Part shown: piece after piece, positions 9,742 through 19,900 of the stretch
Layout: every line of letters starts with the position of its first letter
Position numbering within the stretch: the stretch's first letter is position 1
DNA from: Pseudoxanthomonas sp. NC8
GTDB taxonomy: Bacteria > Pseudomonadota > Gammaproteobacteria > Xanthomonadales > Xanthomonadaceae
Direction of reading: 5' to 3'
Assembly: GCA_025232375.1 (NCBI GenBank)
Contig: CP060419.1
Location: forward strand, 247,001 to 311,000
DNA length: 64,000 bases
Made by a program: the position numbers and the translations under genes
The notes under the pieces: generated by a model
Seen by the model: the letters and a program-made list of their open reading frames with translations, nothing else
Database searches by the model: none
Told to the model about the DNA's origin: nothing

Positions 9742-10008
9742 TCAGGGTGCGGTAGCCGCCTCCAGCGCGGCCAGGATCGCCATCGCCTCGGCGCGGCTGC
9801 TGCCGCACATGTCCGGCCCGGGCTTCAGCGAGGCGCAGAACGCCGGCCGTTCGGGCCTGCCGAACAGGCGGCACCGCAGCGCGTCGTCGAGTTGCACGCA
9901 GCGCACGCCCGCCGGCTTGCCGGCCGGCATGCCGGGAATGGGCGAGGTGATCGACGGCGCCGTGCAGCAGGCGGCGCAGCCGGCGCGACAGGCGAACGGG
10001 GTATCCAT
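9742..10008 (-). CDS. YkgJ-family cysteine-cluster protein
   Basis: 88 residues with the CxxxCxxCC cluster at the N-terminus (CRAGCAACC), then CVQLDDALRCRLF and further cysteines, the arrangement of the YkgJ/UPF0153 putative zinc- or iron-chelating family. Intact frame. Its biochemical role is unknown. Transcribed away from the RDD-SpoIIM operon that begins 150 bases to the right. Confidence 0.85.
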   Translation of the reverse strand: MDTPFACRAGCAACCTAPSITSPIPGMPAGKPAGVRCVQLDDALRCRLFGRPERPAFCASLKPGPDMCGSSRAEAMAILAALEAATAP

Positions 10009-10158
10009 GCCGGCAGTCTAGGCCGCGCTGGGCAAGCGCGTGCACCGCCGCTACAGTCGGCGCGGGGACAATGACGAGGGACCGCATGCCGCCACCGCAG
10101 GCTGCCTTGCCAGCAGGAGCGCCAGTCACGCACCGACGCCCATGCGTCGCCGCCGGCC

Positions 10159-10842
10159 ATGCTCGACACCTATCGCGAGGTGCTCACGCCGGAAGGCGTG
10201 GCCTTGCACCTGCCCGCCGCCGGTCCGGTGCCGCGCGCACTGGCCTTGGCTGATCGACCTGGTCGTGCGCATGGCCATCCTGATGGCGCTGTCGATGGTG
10301 CTGGGCGCGCTCGGCGGGCTCGGCGAGGGCCTGTACCTGATCGGCCTGTTCCTCCTGTACTGGGCCTATCCGATCGTGCTGGAAGCGGCTGGAACGGGCA
10401 GACATTCGGCAAGCGCGCGCTCGGCCTGCGCGTGGTCGCCGGCGACGGCGCGCCGGTGGGCTGGCTGCCGGCGGTGGTGCGCAACCTGATGCGCACCGTG
10501 GACATGCTGCCGTTCGGCTACGCCACCGGGCTGGTGGCCTGCCTGTGCGACCGCCATGGCCCGCCGGCTGGGCGACCTGGTCGCCGACACCGTAGTCGTG
10601 CACGTGCTTCCGCGCTAAGGCCGAGCCGCGCCTGCCACCGGCCATGCCGCTGGCGCCGACGCAGCGCCTGCTGCCGGGCGAACAGGCCGCGATCGTCGCC
10701 TTCGGCGAGCGGGCACCGCGCCTGTCGGCGGGGCGCTAAGGCCGAGCTGGCCGCGTTGCTGTATCCGCTGACCGGCAGTGCCGGCGGCGAAGGCGTGCGC
10801 CGGCTGTACGGCATCGCCGGCTGGCTGCTGGGGCGTCGCTGA
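10159..10842 (+). CDS. RDD-family membrane protein
   Basis: First gene of the MoxR/DUF58 operon. The RDD domain shows AWLIDLVVRMAILM near the N-terminus, a second hydrophobic pair, and the FGKRALGLRVV motif, with a hydrophilic C-terminal tail. As given, the frame changes at 10244 (CCTTGGCTG for CCTGGCTG), about 10385, about 10560, 10616 (CGCTAAGGCCGAG for CGCCAGGCCGAG) and 10737 (the same change again). The start at 10159 gives a typical short leader (MLDTYREVLTPEGV). Repaired length is about 225 residues. The family function is unclear. Confidence 0.8.
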   Translation: MLDTYREVLTPEGVALHLPAAGPVPRALALADRPGRAHGHPDGAVDGAGRARRARRGPVPDRPVPPVLGLSDRAGSGWNGQTFGKRALGLRVVAGDGAPVGWLPAVVRNLMRTVDMLPFGYATGLVACLCDRHGPPAGRPGRRHRSRARASALRPSRACHRPCRWRRRSACCRANRPRSSPSASGHRACRRGAKAELAALLYPLTGSAGGEGVRRLYGIAGWLLGRR

Positions 10843-10867
10843 TGTCGCGTCGCCGCGGGGTGCACCG

Positions 10868-11892
10868 GTGAGGCAGGAGCAGTTCGTCGCCCGCCACCAG
10901 GCCGAGTGGGATGCCTTCGAGGACTGGCTGCAGGCGCGCGGCGAACAGCTGCGGGCACGGACGGACGCGCGCGGCGGCCATGCCGCGCCCGCCGGGGTCG
11001 ACGAGGGCGACGTGCCGGCACGCTACCGGCGCCTGTGCCAGCAGCTGGCGCTGGCGCGCCGGCGCGCGGCTACAGCGCGCCGTTGCTGGACCGCTTGCAG
11101 GCGCTGATGCAGCGCGGACATGCGGTGCTCTACCGCGCGCCGCCACCGCGCTGGCACCGTGCCGGCGAATTCCTCGTCGCCGGCTTCCCGCAGCTGGTGC
11201 GCAGCCAGGCCGGCTGCATGTGGGCCTCGCTGGTGCTGTTCGCGCTGCCGCTGGTCGGCGTGTTCGTGCTGCTGCAGGTGCGGCCGGAGCTGGTCCACCA
11301 GCTGCTCGATCCGCGCCAGATCGCCGAGATCGAAATGATGTTCGACCCGGCCGACCCGCGCCATGCGCTCGGTCGCGACAGTGGCGGCGACTGGCAGATG
11401 TTCGGCCACTACATCATGAACAACATCAGCATCGGCCTGCGTACCTTCGCCGGCGGACTGCTGGCCGGCGTGGGCACGATCCTGGTGCTGCTGGCGAACG
11501 GGCTGGGCATCGGCGCCGTCGCCGGGCACCTGCAGGCGATCGGGCACGGTGATCCGTTCTGGCGCTTCGTCGCCGGGCACGCGCCGCTGGAGCTGACCGC
11601 CATTGTCATCGCCGGCGGCGCCGGGCTGCGCCTGGGCATGGGCCTGGTCGCACCGGGGCGCCGGCGCCGCCGCGACGCGCTGGTCCACGCCGGACGCATC
11701 GGCGCACGGCTATGCCTGGGCGTGGCGGTGATGCTGCTGCTGGCCGCCTTCGTCGAAGCGTTCTGGTCGTCGACCCAGTCGATCCCGGCGTGGATCAAGT
11801 ACGGCGTGTCGGCACTGCTGTGGCTGCTGGTGCTGGGCTGGCTGTGGCGGGGCGGCCATGGCATCGCGGCGGGTGGCGACGATGCGTCCTGA
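10868..11892 (+). CDS. SpoIIM-like (DUF95) membrane protein
   Basis: Stage II sporulation protein M family integral membrane protein. In non-sporulating proteobacteria it is regularly encoded with RDD, MoxR and DUF58 genes, as here. A soluble N-terminal part of about 100 residues precedes several membrane helices (ASLVLFALPLVGVFVLL; FAGGLLAGVGTILVLLANGLGIGAV; LGVAVMLLLAAFVEAFW). I chose the GTG at 10868, 25 bases after the RDD stop. One frame break near 11065-11075. Its last 11 bases overlap the next start. Role is unknown outside the association with this operon. Confidence 0.82.
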
Positions 11893-13416
11893 GGACCTCG
11901 ACGTCGCCCTGCGCCCGCGCTCGTCATGGGAGGCGATGGAACTGGGCACCGCGCTGCTGCGCCGCCACGCCGGCGCGGTGTGGCGGCCATGGCTGCTGGC
12001 GACGCTGCCGGTGCTGGTCGTGCTCGGCGCCGTGGCCTGGTGGCTGGAACAGCTGTGGCTGCCGGCTGCGGTGATGTGGTGGCTCAAGCCGCTGTTCGAG
12101 CGGATTCCGCTGTACGTGCTCTCGCGCGGCGTGTTCGGGCACGCGCCGGGCACGCTGGAGACGCTGCGTGCGCAGTGGCGCTTCGGCCGCGGCGCGATGC
12201 CGGCCCATCTGCTCTGGCGCCGGTTCTCGCCGGCGCGCGCGCTGCTGATGCCGGTGGACATGCTGGAGGGCACGGCCGCGGCGCAGCGGTCCGCGCGCCG
12301 GCGCGTGATCGGCCGCGCGGCCTATGGCCACGCCGCGCTGCTGGCCTGGACCTGCTGGCTGTTCGAATTGGCGCTGGCGCTGGGCGTGGTCGCCACGGTG
12401 TTCATCGCCATCCCGCCGGAGCTGCTGCCCGGTTCGCTCAAGTCGTTCTGGGCACTGCTGCTGGCCGGGCTGCCGGTGTGGATGAAGTGCGGCCTCAATT
12501 TGGCCTGCTGGCTGGCGATGTCGGCGGTCGGGCCGTTCCACGTCGCGGCCGGTTTCGGGCTCTATCTCAACCGGCGCACCGAGACCGAGGCTCAGGATAT
12601 GGAACTGGCGTTCCGCCGCCTGCGCGAGCGGTTGGCCGCGCAGGTGGCCACGTCGCTGGCGGTGCTGCTGCTGGCCTGTACGCTGCTGCCGGCGACGGCG
12701 CACGCACAACAGGCGGCAGCCGACCGGAAACTCATCTCCGATTCGCCGACCAGCTGGAACAGGTGTTCGACGCCGAGCATGTCGACGACAGCCGGTTCCG
12801 CGCGGCGGCCGGGCGCGCCTTTCGCGACCCGCTGCTGGGCGGCGAGCGCACGGTCGTGGAATGGAAGGCCAAGTCCAAGTCCAAACCCAAACCGGTGGAT
12901 CGCGAGGATCCGGACCTGTCCGTCCTGCTCGCACTGCTGTCGCTGATCGGCGAGTGGGGGCTGTGGATCGTGGCCGGCGTGCTGCTGCTGGCCCTCGTGC
13001 TCACCGCGCCGCGCTGGCTGCCATGGCTGCGCGGTTCGGGACGCCCGCGCGCGCGGCGCAGGAGCCGGTGCAGATGGTCGCGCTGCCGCCGGAGCCGGAA
13101 GCATTGCCCGACGACATCGCCGCCGCCGCGCGCCGCCTGTGGGCGCAGGGGCGTGCGCGCGATGCGCTGGCGCTGGTCTATCGCGGCAGCGTCGAAGCGA
13201 TGGGCCGGCAGGGCCTGGGTCGAACTCCCGCCGGGTGCGACCGAGGCGCAGTGCCTGCGCGCGTCCCGGCATCTGCCGCTGGCCGCCACGCGGGAGCTGT
13301 TCGCCGGGGTGGTCCGCGTGTGGCAGTACGCGGCCTATGCGGGACGATTGCCGGCGCAGGACGAGTTCGAGGCGCTGCTGGATGCGGCCAGCCTGCAGTG
13401 GGAGTGGCAGCGATGA
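11882..13416 (+). CDS. DUF4129-type membrane protein
   Basis: Membrane helices in the N-terminal half (WLLATLPVLVVLGAVAWWL, FELALALGVVATVFIAI, VATSLAVLLLACTLLP), one further helix (WIVAGVLLLALVLTAP) and a cytoplasmic C-terminal domain ending DAASLQWEWQR, as in DUF4129 proteins of MoxR/DUF58 operons. Starts inside the SpoIIM gene (overlap 11 bases) and ends ATGA-overlapped with the next gene, so translation is probably coupled. Apparent frame breaks near 12730, 13053 and 13218. Repaired length is about 510 residues. No enzymatic motif is visible; the function is unknown. Confidence 0.78.
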
Positions 13417-14567
13417 GGCCGGCCATGCGGAGCTGGCTGCTGGGCACGCTGCTGGTGCTGGCCACGGGCGCGGTCATCGCCGCTGGCATGGCCTTGGTTC
13501 CTGCATACCCACGAGCGGGTCGAACGCCAGGTGCCGCAGCCGCCGCGCGGCGAGGCGGTCTGGAATCCGCTGTACGCATTGCGCGAAACGCTGCGCGCCG
13601 ACGGCGTGGCGGCGGAAACGCGGCAGCGCCTGCAACCGGACCGCTTCACCGCCAGGCCCGGCGATACCGTGCTGCTGTACGGCGACGTCGCCGGACTGTC
13701 GGATCCGGCGGTGGTCGGGCGATTGCTGGACTGGGTCGCCACGGGCGGGCACCTGCTGTTGCGCACGCCGCCACCGGACCCGGCCGATGACGACGACGGC
13801 GAAGCGCCCGCGCCACCCGCGCTGATGCGGGCACTGGGGGTCGATGCGCTGCACCCGTCGGAGTGCGCCGCCCTGCAGGTGAAGGGGAGGAAGAACACGT
13901 GGAGCTGTGCGCGGGCTGGCGGTTCTCCCTGCGCGATGGCACCACTCCGCGCCGGGCGTGGGGCGATGCCGACGACGGTTACGTGTTCGCCCGCCTCAGC
14001 CACGGCAAGGGCACGGTCGACGTCGTCGCCGACTTCGACTTCCTCGACAACGACGCACTCGGCGAAGCCACCCACCGGCCCTCGCCCGGCAACTGCTCGC
14101 GCCCAACTACGGGCGCGGCACCGTGCACCCTGGTCCACGACACCGCGCCCGAGTCGTTGTGGCGGCGGCTGGCCCGCGACGGCTGGCCGTTGTGGCTGCC
14201 GCTGGCGCTGCTGCTGGCCGGTTGGCTGTGGCGGCATGGGCAGCGCTTCGGCCCGTGGCTGCCGTCGCCTGCCGGCGCGCGCCGCTCGCTGCACGAACAC
14301 CTGCGTGCCAGCGGCGCCCTGCTGCTGCGCCACGGGCAGTCGCCATTGCTCTACGACGCGGTGCGCGAGGCGTTTATGGCGCGGCTGCGCCGGCGCGACC
14401 CGGCCACCGCCGCGCTGTCGGGCGAGGCGCGCGTGCACGCGCTGGCCGAACGCCTGCAGTACCCGCACACCACCGTCCGCGACGCGCTGACCCGCGCCGG
14501 CACCTGGGACCGCCATACCTATTTCGCGCGCGTGCGCACCCTGATCCAGATGAGGAACCGGCTATGA
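13413..14567 (+). CDS. DUF4350 domain protein
   Basis: Signal-anchor helix at the N-terminus, then the DUF4350 core, resembling a ThuA/GATase-like alpha/beta domain (LLYGDVAGLSDPAVVGRLLDW, GGHLLLRTP). A membrane helix follows at LWLPLALLLAGWLWR, then a basic C-terminal domain. The family is found almost only beside MoxR and DUF58 genes. ATGA overlaps at both ends. Frame breaks: 13492 (CCTTGGTTC for CCTGGTTC) and about 13885. Repaired length is about 385 residues. The function is not established. Confidence 0.78.
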
Positions 14568-15546
14568 ACCAGACCGACGCCGAGATGATCACCGGCGATG
14601 CCCTGTGCGGGCGCGTGGAATCGATCCGCAATGAAGTGGCCAAGGCCTTCGTCGGTAAGGATAAGGCGCTGGACCAGGTGCTGGTCGCCCTGCTCGCCGG
14701 CGGCCACGTGCTGATCGAAGGCGTGCCCGGGCTGGGCAAGACCCTGCTGGTGCGCGCGCTGGGCCAGGCCTGGAGCTGGACTGGGCGCGGGTGCAGTTCA
14801 CCCCGGACCTGATGCCCAGCGACGTCAGCGGCCACGCCGTCTACGACCCGAAGACCGAGAGCTTCAAGATCCGCCGCGGCCCGGTGTTCACCCACCTGCT
14901 GCTGGCCGACGAGATCAACCGGGCCCCAGCCAAGACCCAGTCGGCGCTGCTGGAGGTGATGCAGGAAGGGCAGGTGACGATCGAAGGCCGCTCGTTCGCG
15001 CTGGCGCCGCCGTTCATGGCCCTTGGCCACGCAGAACCCGGTCGAGCAGGAGGGCACCTACCGCTGCCGGAAGCGCAGCTGGACCGCTTCCTGCTCAAGG
15101 TGCTGATCGGCTATCCGAAACCGGAGGACGAGAAGCGCCTTGGTCGAGGCGGCCACCAGCGGTCGCAGCGGTGGTGACTTCGACCTGTCGCAGGTCCAGC
15201 GCGTGCTCGGCGCTGACGAGGTGCTGGCGATGCAGCACGGAACCGCGCAGGTGACGGTCGATCCGGCGGTGCTCGACTACGCGGTGCGGATCGTGACCGC
15301 CACGCGCAAGTCGCCAGGCATCGCGCTGGGTGCGGGGCCACGCGGCAGCATCGCCTGGTCCGCGCCGCGCGTGCGCAGGCGGTGCTCGGCGGCCGCGACT
15401 TCGCCACCCCGGACGACGTGCGTGCGATCGCCCTGCCGGCGCTGCGCCACCGGATCATGCTGGCGCCGGAGCTGCAGATCGACGGCCAGTCGGTGGATGA
15501 CGTGCTGCACGCGTTGCTGGCCCGGGTCGAGGCGCCGCGGCAGTGA
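14564..15546 (+). CDS. MoxR-family AAA+ ATPase
   Basis: Chaperone-type ATPase thought to act with DUF58/VWA partners on maturation of membrane or periplasmic complexes. Walker A GVPGLGKT lies at about residue 53-60. Walker B/DE motif is LLLADEINRAPAKTQSALLEVM, with sensor-1 [23 protein letters not shown] after repair. Frame breaks: about 14772, 15021 (CCTTGGCCACG for CCTGGCCACG), about 15065 (lost C), 15138 (CCTTGGTCGAG) and about 15350 (GCCTGGTCC for GCCCTGGTCC). Repaired length is about 325 residues, normal. Confidence 0.9.
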
Positions 15547-15580
15547 CCCTCGGGGCCGCACGCCGCGGGCAGGACGGCCG

Positions 15581-16880
15581 ATGAGGCCGAGCCTCGCGCT
15601 GTTGCTGCTGCTGGCCGCCTGGTCCGCGCTCGGCGCGCTGGTGCTGTCCGGCCACGCGCCGATGATCGCGTGGTGGAGCGCCGGCGCGGGCCTGGCCCTG
15701 CTGGCGCTGGTCGACGCGCTGTGGCTGCGCCGCCGGCCGACCCCCGGCGTGGAGCGGCAGCTGCCCGAGGCGCTGCCGGTCGGCCATCGCCGCCAGGTCG
15801 AGCTGCGCATCGTGGCCGCGCGCGGCCAGCGGGTCGAGGTGTTCGACCTGCATCCGGAAGGCTGGCCGGTCGAAGGCCTGCCGCAGCGCGTCCGCGTGAT
15901 GCCGGGTAAGGCGACGCTGCTTCGCTACCGCCTCACCGCCGCCGCGCGCGGCCTGGCGGAGTTCCCGGGCACGCAGCTGCGCCTGCGTTCACCGCTGCGG
16001 CTGTGGACGCAGTCGCGCATCGCCGGCACGCCGCAGCAGGTGCGCGTATATCCGGATTTCGCACCGCTGGCGCGGCTGGCCCTGCTCAGCGCCGAGCAGG
16101 CCTCGCGCCTGGTGGGGGCGCACGTGCGCCGCCGGCGCGGTGAAGGCACCGACTTCCAGCAGATGCGCGAGTACCGCGTTGGCGACAGCCTGCGCCGGAT
16201 CGACTGGAAGGCCACCGCGCGGGCGCGCAAGCTGGTCTCGCGCGAATACTGGGAAGAGCGCAACCAGCAGCTGCTGCTGGTGGTCGACACCGGCCGGCGC
16301 ATGCTGGCCAGCGAAGGCGGCCTGTCGCACTTCGACCACGCGCTCAACGCGGCGCTGGTGGTGGCCTGGCTGGGCCTGCGCCGGGGCGATGCGGTCGGGC
16401 TGATGGCCGGTGGCGGCCCTGCGCGCTGGGTGCCGCCCAAGCGCGGCATGGGTGCGCTCGATGCCCTGCTGCGTGCCAGCTACGACCTGCAGCCCGAGGC
16501 GGTGGCGACCGACTACCTGGCGCTGGCCGCCGAGCTGGCCCGCCGCCAGCCACGCCGCGCGCTGGTGATGCTGGCGACCAACGTGCGCGACGAGGACAGC
16601 GAGGAACTGCTGGCCGCCGTGCACCTGCTGCAGCGCCGGCATCTGGTGTGCGTGGCCAGCCTGCGCGAGCAGGTGCTGGACGCGACCTGGACGCCGCCGC
16701 GATCGGCGACCTGGACGCGGCGGTCACCGCCGGCGCCACCGCGCACTACCTGCAGCAGCGCGCCGCCGCGCATGACGCGCTGCGCCAGCATGGGGTGATG
16801 ACCTGGACGTCGCCCCGGCGGACCTGCCCGCGGCGCTGGTCGAACGCTACCTGGCGGTCAAGCGCGACGGACTGCTGTAG
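15581..16880 (+). CDS. DUF58 domain protein
   Basis: Two N-terminal hydrophobic helices followed by a beta-rich part and a von Willebrand A-like DUF58 domain. The family hallmark YRVGDSLRRIDWKATARARKL is present, preceded by GEGTDFQQMRE. Standard partner of the MoxR ATPase 34 bases upstream. The frame is intact until 16686 and 16801, where ACCCTGGAC appears as ACCTGGAC in both places. Repaired length is about 432 residues. Physiological target is unknown; related systems affect cell envelope stability or protein-complex assembly. Confidence 0.88.
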
Positions 16881-16915
16881 CCTGTGGCCGGCATCCACGA
16901 CAAAGGGAGCGGGCG

Positions 16916-17148
16916 ATGGGACAGGGTTCGACCGGCAACGTGATCGCCGCGCTGTGCAGCTTCTTCATCCCGGGCCTCGGCCAGCTGATCCAGGACGCCT
17001 GCTCTCCGCGATCCTCTGGTTCCTCTTCGCCTGTGCCGCCTTCGTGGTGACCTGGCTGATGACCCTGTCGCTGCTGCCGTTCGGCTGGTTCGTGGTGAGC
17101 GTGTTCGCCTGCATCAACGCGGCCCTCTACAAGCCGTCGGCGGGTTGA
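16916..17148 (+). CDS. Small two-helix membrane protein
   Basis: About 77 residues: MGQGSTGNVIAALCSFFIPGLGQL, then hydrophobic helices AILWFLFACAAFVVTWLM and LPFGWFVVSVFACINAAL. The CSFFIPGLGQL segment resembles the start of TM2/NINE-like short membrane proteins. A frame break near 16991 (a base seems lost after ATCCAGG). The ribosome binding site AAAGGGAGCGGG precedes it; only 35 bases separate it from the DUF58 stop, so it is probably the last gene of that operon. Function unknown. Confidence 0.7.
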
Positions 17149-17160
17149 CGCTGCGAGGCC

Positions 17161-17948
17161 TCAGCGCCCGCCAGCGCGCGGCTTCGGATCGATGCCCTTG
17201 CCGGTGGCGGCCCACCACAGTCCGCCGTAGAGGTGCTCCAGGTACAGCCGGTCCTCGTACAGCGCCGGGGTATGGCCGAGCGCGGTGACGAACACGCGCC
17301 CGCCGTCGTAGGCGTGGTACCAGGCCACCGGATGCGTCGCGCCCATGCCGCGTGCGACCTGCCCCGGCCAGATCCGGGTCGGGTCGTAGCTGCGCTCGTC
17401 CACCGACAGCACGGTGCGCAGGTCCGGCACCAGCGCCTCGTTGAACTCGTACCACTCGTCGGTCCAGACCCAGCGCGCGGGCAGGCCGAACGCGGCGGGG
17501 AACGACGCGTCCTCCACCCGCACCGTCGCGGTCTGCACCATCGGGTGGATCCGGAACGTGCGCCCGACCAGCTTCTCGAACCACGGCCAGTCGCCGGGCG
17601 GATTGAAGATCAGCGCGCGATGCACCGCCACCACGCCGCCACCGGCGCGCACGTAGGCTTCCAGCGCCGCGCGCTGCGCGCCCTGAGTTCGTCGCCCGGC
17701 GTATTGAGCAGGACGATCGCTGCGTAGCTGGAGAGGTCGCCATCGAACGGCGTGGTGTTCCAGCGCCAGTCCAGGTCGAAGCCGTGCGCCTGCGCCATCC
17801 GTTCGAATTGCGGCTTGGCCACTACCGCATAGTCGTTGTGGTAGCGGTTGGGAATGGCCACGACCAGGACCTTGAACTGGCCCTGGGCGAGGGCGGGCGC
17901 GGTGAGGGCGGCGGCGAGCAGCAGGCAGGCGAGCAGGAAGCGTTTCAT
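17161..17948 (-). CDS. Secreted ThuA-domain protein
   Basis: Signal peptide MKRFLLACLLLAAALTAPALA with a clear AxA cleavage site, then a class-I glutamine-amidotransferase-like ThuA fold: VLVVAIPNRYHNDY, AAIVLLNTPGDEL, GGGVVAVHRALIF, HPMVQTATVRVED, WYHAYDGGRVFVTALGH. Such proteins (trehalose-utilisation related) usually act on sugars or are accessory to glycoside metabolism; activity is unproven. One frame break near 17682. Converges with the MoxR operon (12 bases between stops). Confidence 0.85.
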
Positions 17949-18061
17949 GCCGATGATCGTAGCGGTGCGGCGGCGGCGGCGGGCGCCGCCGGCTATTCCG
18001 ATTGCGACCGCGGCTATCCTGGCGCGGGAATGGCCGGCGGGCACATCGTCGGCAGTCCCGC

Positions 18062-19230
18062 TCAGGGCGTCGCGCGCGCTCCCGCCGCGTCCAGCGCGTC
18101 CAGCAGCGGCGCCAGCGGCAGCGCCGGGGCGATGCCCCGGTGGCCTTCGACGGTATGCGCGCGCAGCAGCGAGTTGAGGATCGCCTCCTCGGTCGCCTCG
18201 GCGGTGGCTCTGGAACAGTGGCGTCATCCGGTCGTTGGCGACGCTGGTGGCCGGCTGCACCGCCACATCGGCGCGGCGGCGGTTCTGCGCGGCGGTGGAG
18301 AAGGCGATGACGTAGTCGCCCGAGCCGTTGGACATGTTCGAGCCGGTGCGGGGTAAGGCCGGTGAGCGCGCGGTTGGTAAGGCGCCGCAGCGCGGACGGA
18401 TCCAGCGGTGCATCGGTGGCGACCACGATCATGATACTGCCGTCGCCGGTCGAGGGCGCCGGCTGCAGCGCGCGCGCGACCTGCGCCGGATCGGGCAGCG
18501 TCTTCCACACCGGTACGCCGGCCACGGTCAGGTGGCCGCCGAAATTGCTCTGCACCAGCACGCCGACGGTGTAGCCGCCCTGCGCCGCTTCGAGCCGGCG
18601 CGAGCTGGTGCCGATGCCGCCCTTCCAGCCGAACGCGACCGTGCCGGCGCCGGCGCCGACCGCGCCTTCCTCGACCTCGCCGTAAGACAGCCGTGCCAGC
18701 GCCTGTTCGACCTGCACCGTGCCCACCGGGCGTGCGCGGATGTCGCTGAGGTAGCCGTCGTTGGTTTCGCCGACGACCGGATTGATCGAGCGCACCTGTT
18801 CCATGCCGGGCTGGGAGAGCAGGTGGGTGGTCAGCGCGTCGGCGACCTTCCACACGCCCAGCGTGCCGGTCAGCAGTACCGGCGTTTCCAGTTCGCCCAG
18901 TTCCTGTACCTGGGTCACGCCAAGCAGCTTGCCGAAGCCGTTGCCGACCACGATCGCCGCCGGCACGCGCTCCAGGTAGACGTTGCCGCGGTGCGGGACG
19001 ATCGCGGTCACGCCGGTGTTGAAGCGCGTGCCCTGCGCCAGCGTGGCATGGCCGACGCCGACGCCGGCGACGTCGGTGATCGCGTTGCCGGGGCCAGTCG
19101 GCAGCGAGCCGATGACGATGCCGGCGTCGCGGGCACGGGGCCGCGTAGCGGCCGGCGTGGCCGCGGATGCATCCGCAGGCAGGAGTGCGACGATGGTCGC
19201 GGCGAGCAGCAGGGTCGGCAGAAGTCTCAT
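18062..19230 (-). CDS. P1-family (DmpA/BapA-type) aminopeptidase, secreted
   Basis: Self-processing N-terminal nucleophile peptidase. A signal peptide (residues 1 to about 23, ending ADASA) precedes IGSLPTGPGNAITDVAGVGVGHAT, typical of the family. The autocleavage site is recognisable as GDGSIMIVVATDAPLD, with Ser as the new nucleophile. The following NMSNGSGDYVIAFS is also conserved. Two frame breaks: 18354 (GGCCTTACCCCGC for GGCCTGCCCCGC) and about 18210 (CCAGAGCC for CCAGGCC). The repaired stop is at 18062, giving about 389 residues. Located 113 bases upstream of the ThuA gene, same strand. Confidence 0.88.
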
Positions 19231-19312
19231 GCCGCCATGCTAGCCCGGTCCGGCACCAGTGCGTGCCACCGCCGCAAGGAAGCCCCCGAACGACGTCCGG
19301 GTCAACGGCCGG

Positions 19313-19757
19313 TCAGCGGAAGATGTCGCCCATCACTTCGACGATAAGGCCATTGCCCAGCGACACCAGGATCAGGTCGTCGCCGGCGACGCGCCACTCA
19401 TGGCCGTGGTAGACCGGCAGTTCGCGCAGCATCGGCCCCGGCACCATTTTCTTGGCGATGCCCGGCGGCAGCGGCTTGCCGCGTGCGAGGTTCTTGCGGA
19501 TGCCTTATGGGGGCAGGGCGGCATAGCCGACGTAACCATGGCGCTCGGCGATGCGCCGCGCGTCGCCGGTGCTGATGGAGATCGAGCCCAGGCCGCCGAT
19601 GTCGGCGTCGACGTGGACAGCGGCCGGTTCGGCGTGGCTGTACGCGTGGCTGTCCTTGTCCTTCTTGTGTCCCTTGCCTTCAGGCGGGGCGGCCAGCGCG
19701 GGCAGGGCCAGCAGGCTGGCCAAGGAGCACGGACGAAATGGCGGTGGTGCGATGCAT
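19313..19757 (-). CDS. CigR/RcnB-like exported protein
   Basis: Short exported protein with a signal peptide (SSVLLASLLALPALA after repair). A His/Lys-rich linker (GKGHKKDKDSHAYSHAE) follows. The C-terminal block GIRKNLARGKPLPPGIAKK ... LPVYHGHEWRVAGDDLILV is typical of the CigR/RcnB-like periplasmic family. Two apparent lesions: a +1 at 19720 (CCTTGGCC for CCTGGCC) and an in-frame TAA at 19505-19507, where CCAGGC seems to read CCATAAGGC. Downstream of that stop the same frame continues to a natural TGA. The His-rich stretch might bind metal; function is not established. Confidence 0.78.
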
Positions 19758-19900
19758 GGGTGGCTCCTGTCGGGCGGTGCGACGGAGCAACCGTCGCGGC
19801 ATGCGCGTTGGATACCGCGCGTCGCCCGGCTGTGCCGTGAACGCGGTCGAAAAACGCGCAATCGGCCCGGTTGCGGTTCAGCCGCCGGTCGCGGACGGCC

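Noticed and set aside
10159-16880. Large-scale pseudogene decay or an inactivated operon
   Set aside because: Protein conservation continues on both sides of each break, no missense decay is seen, and breaks also hit essential genes such as polA, hemB and parA. Decay would not target CCWGG-like sites.
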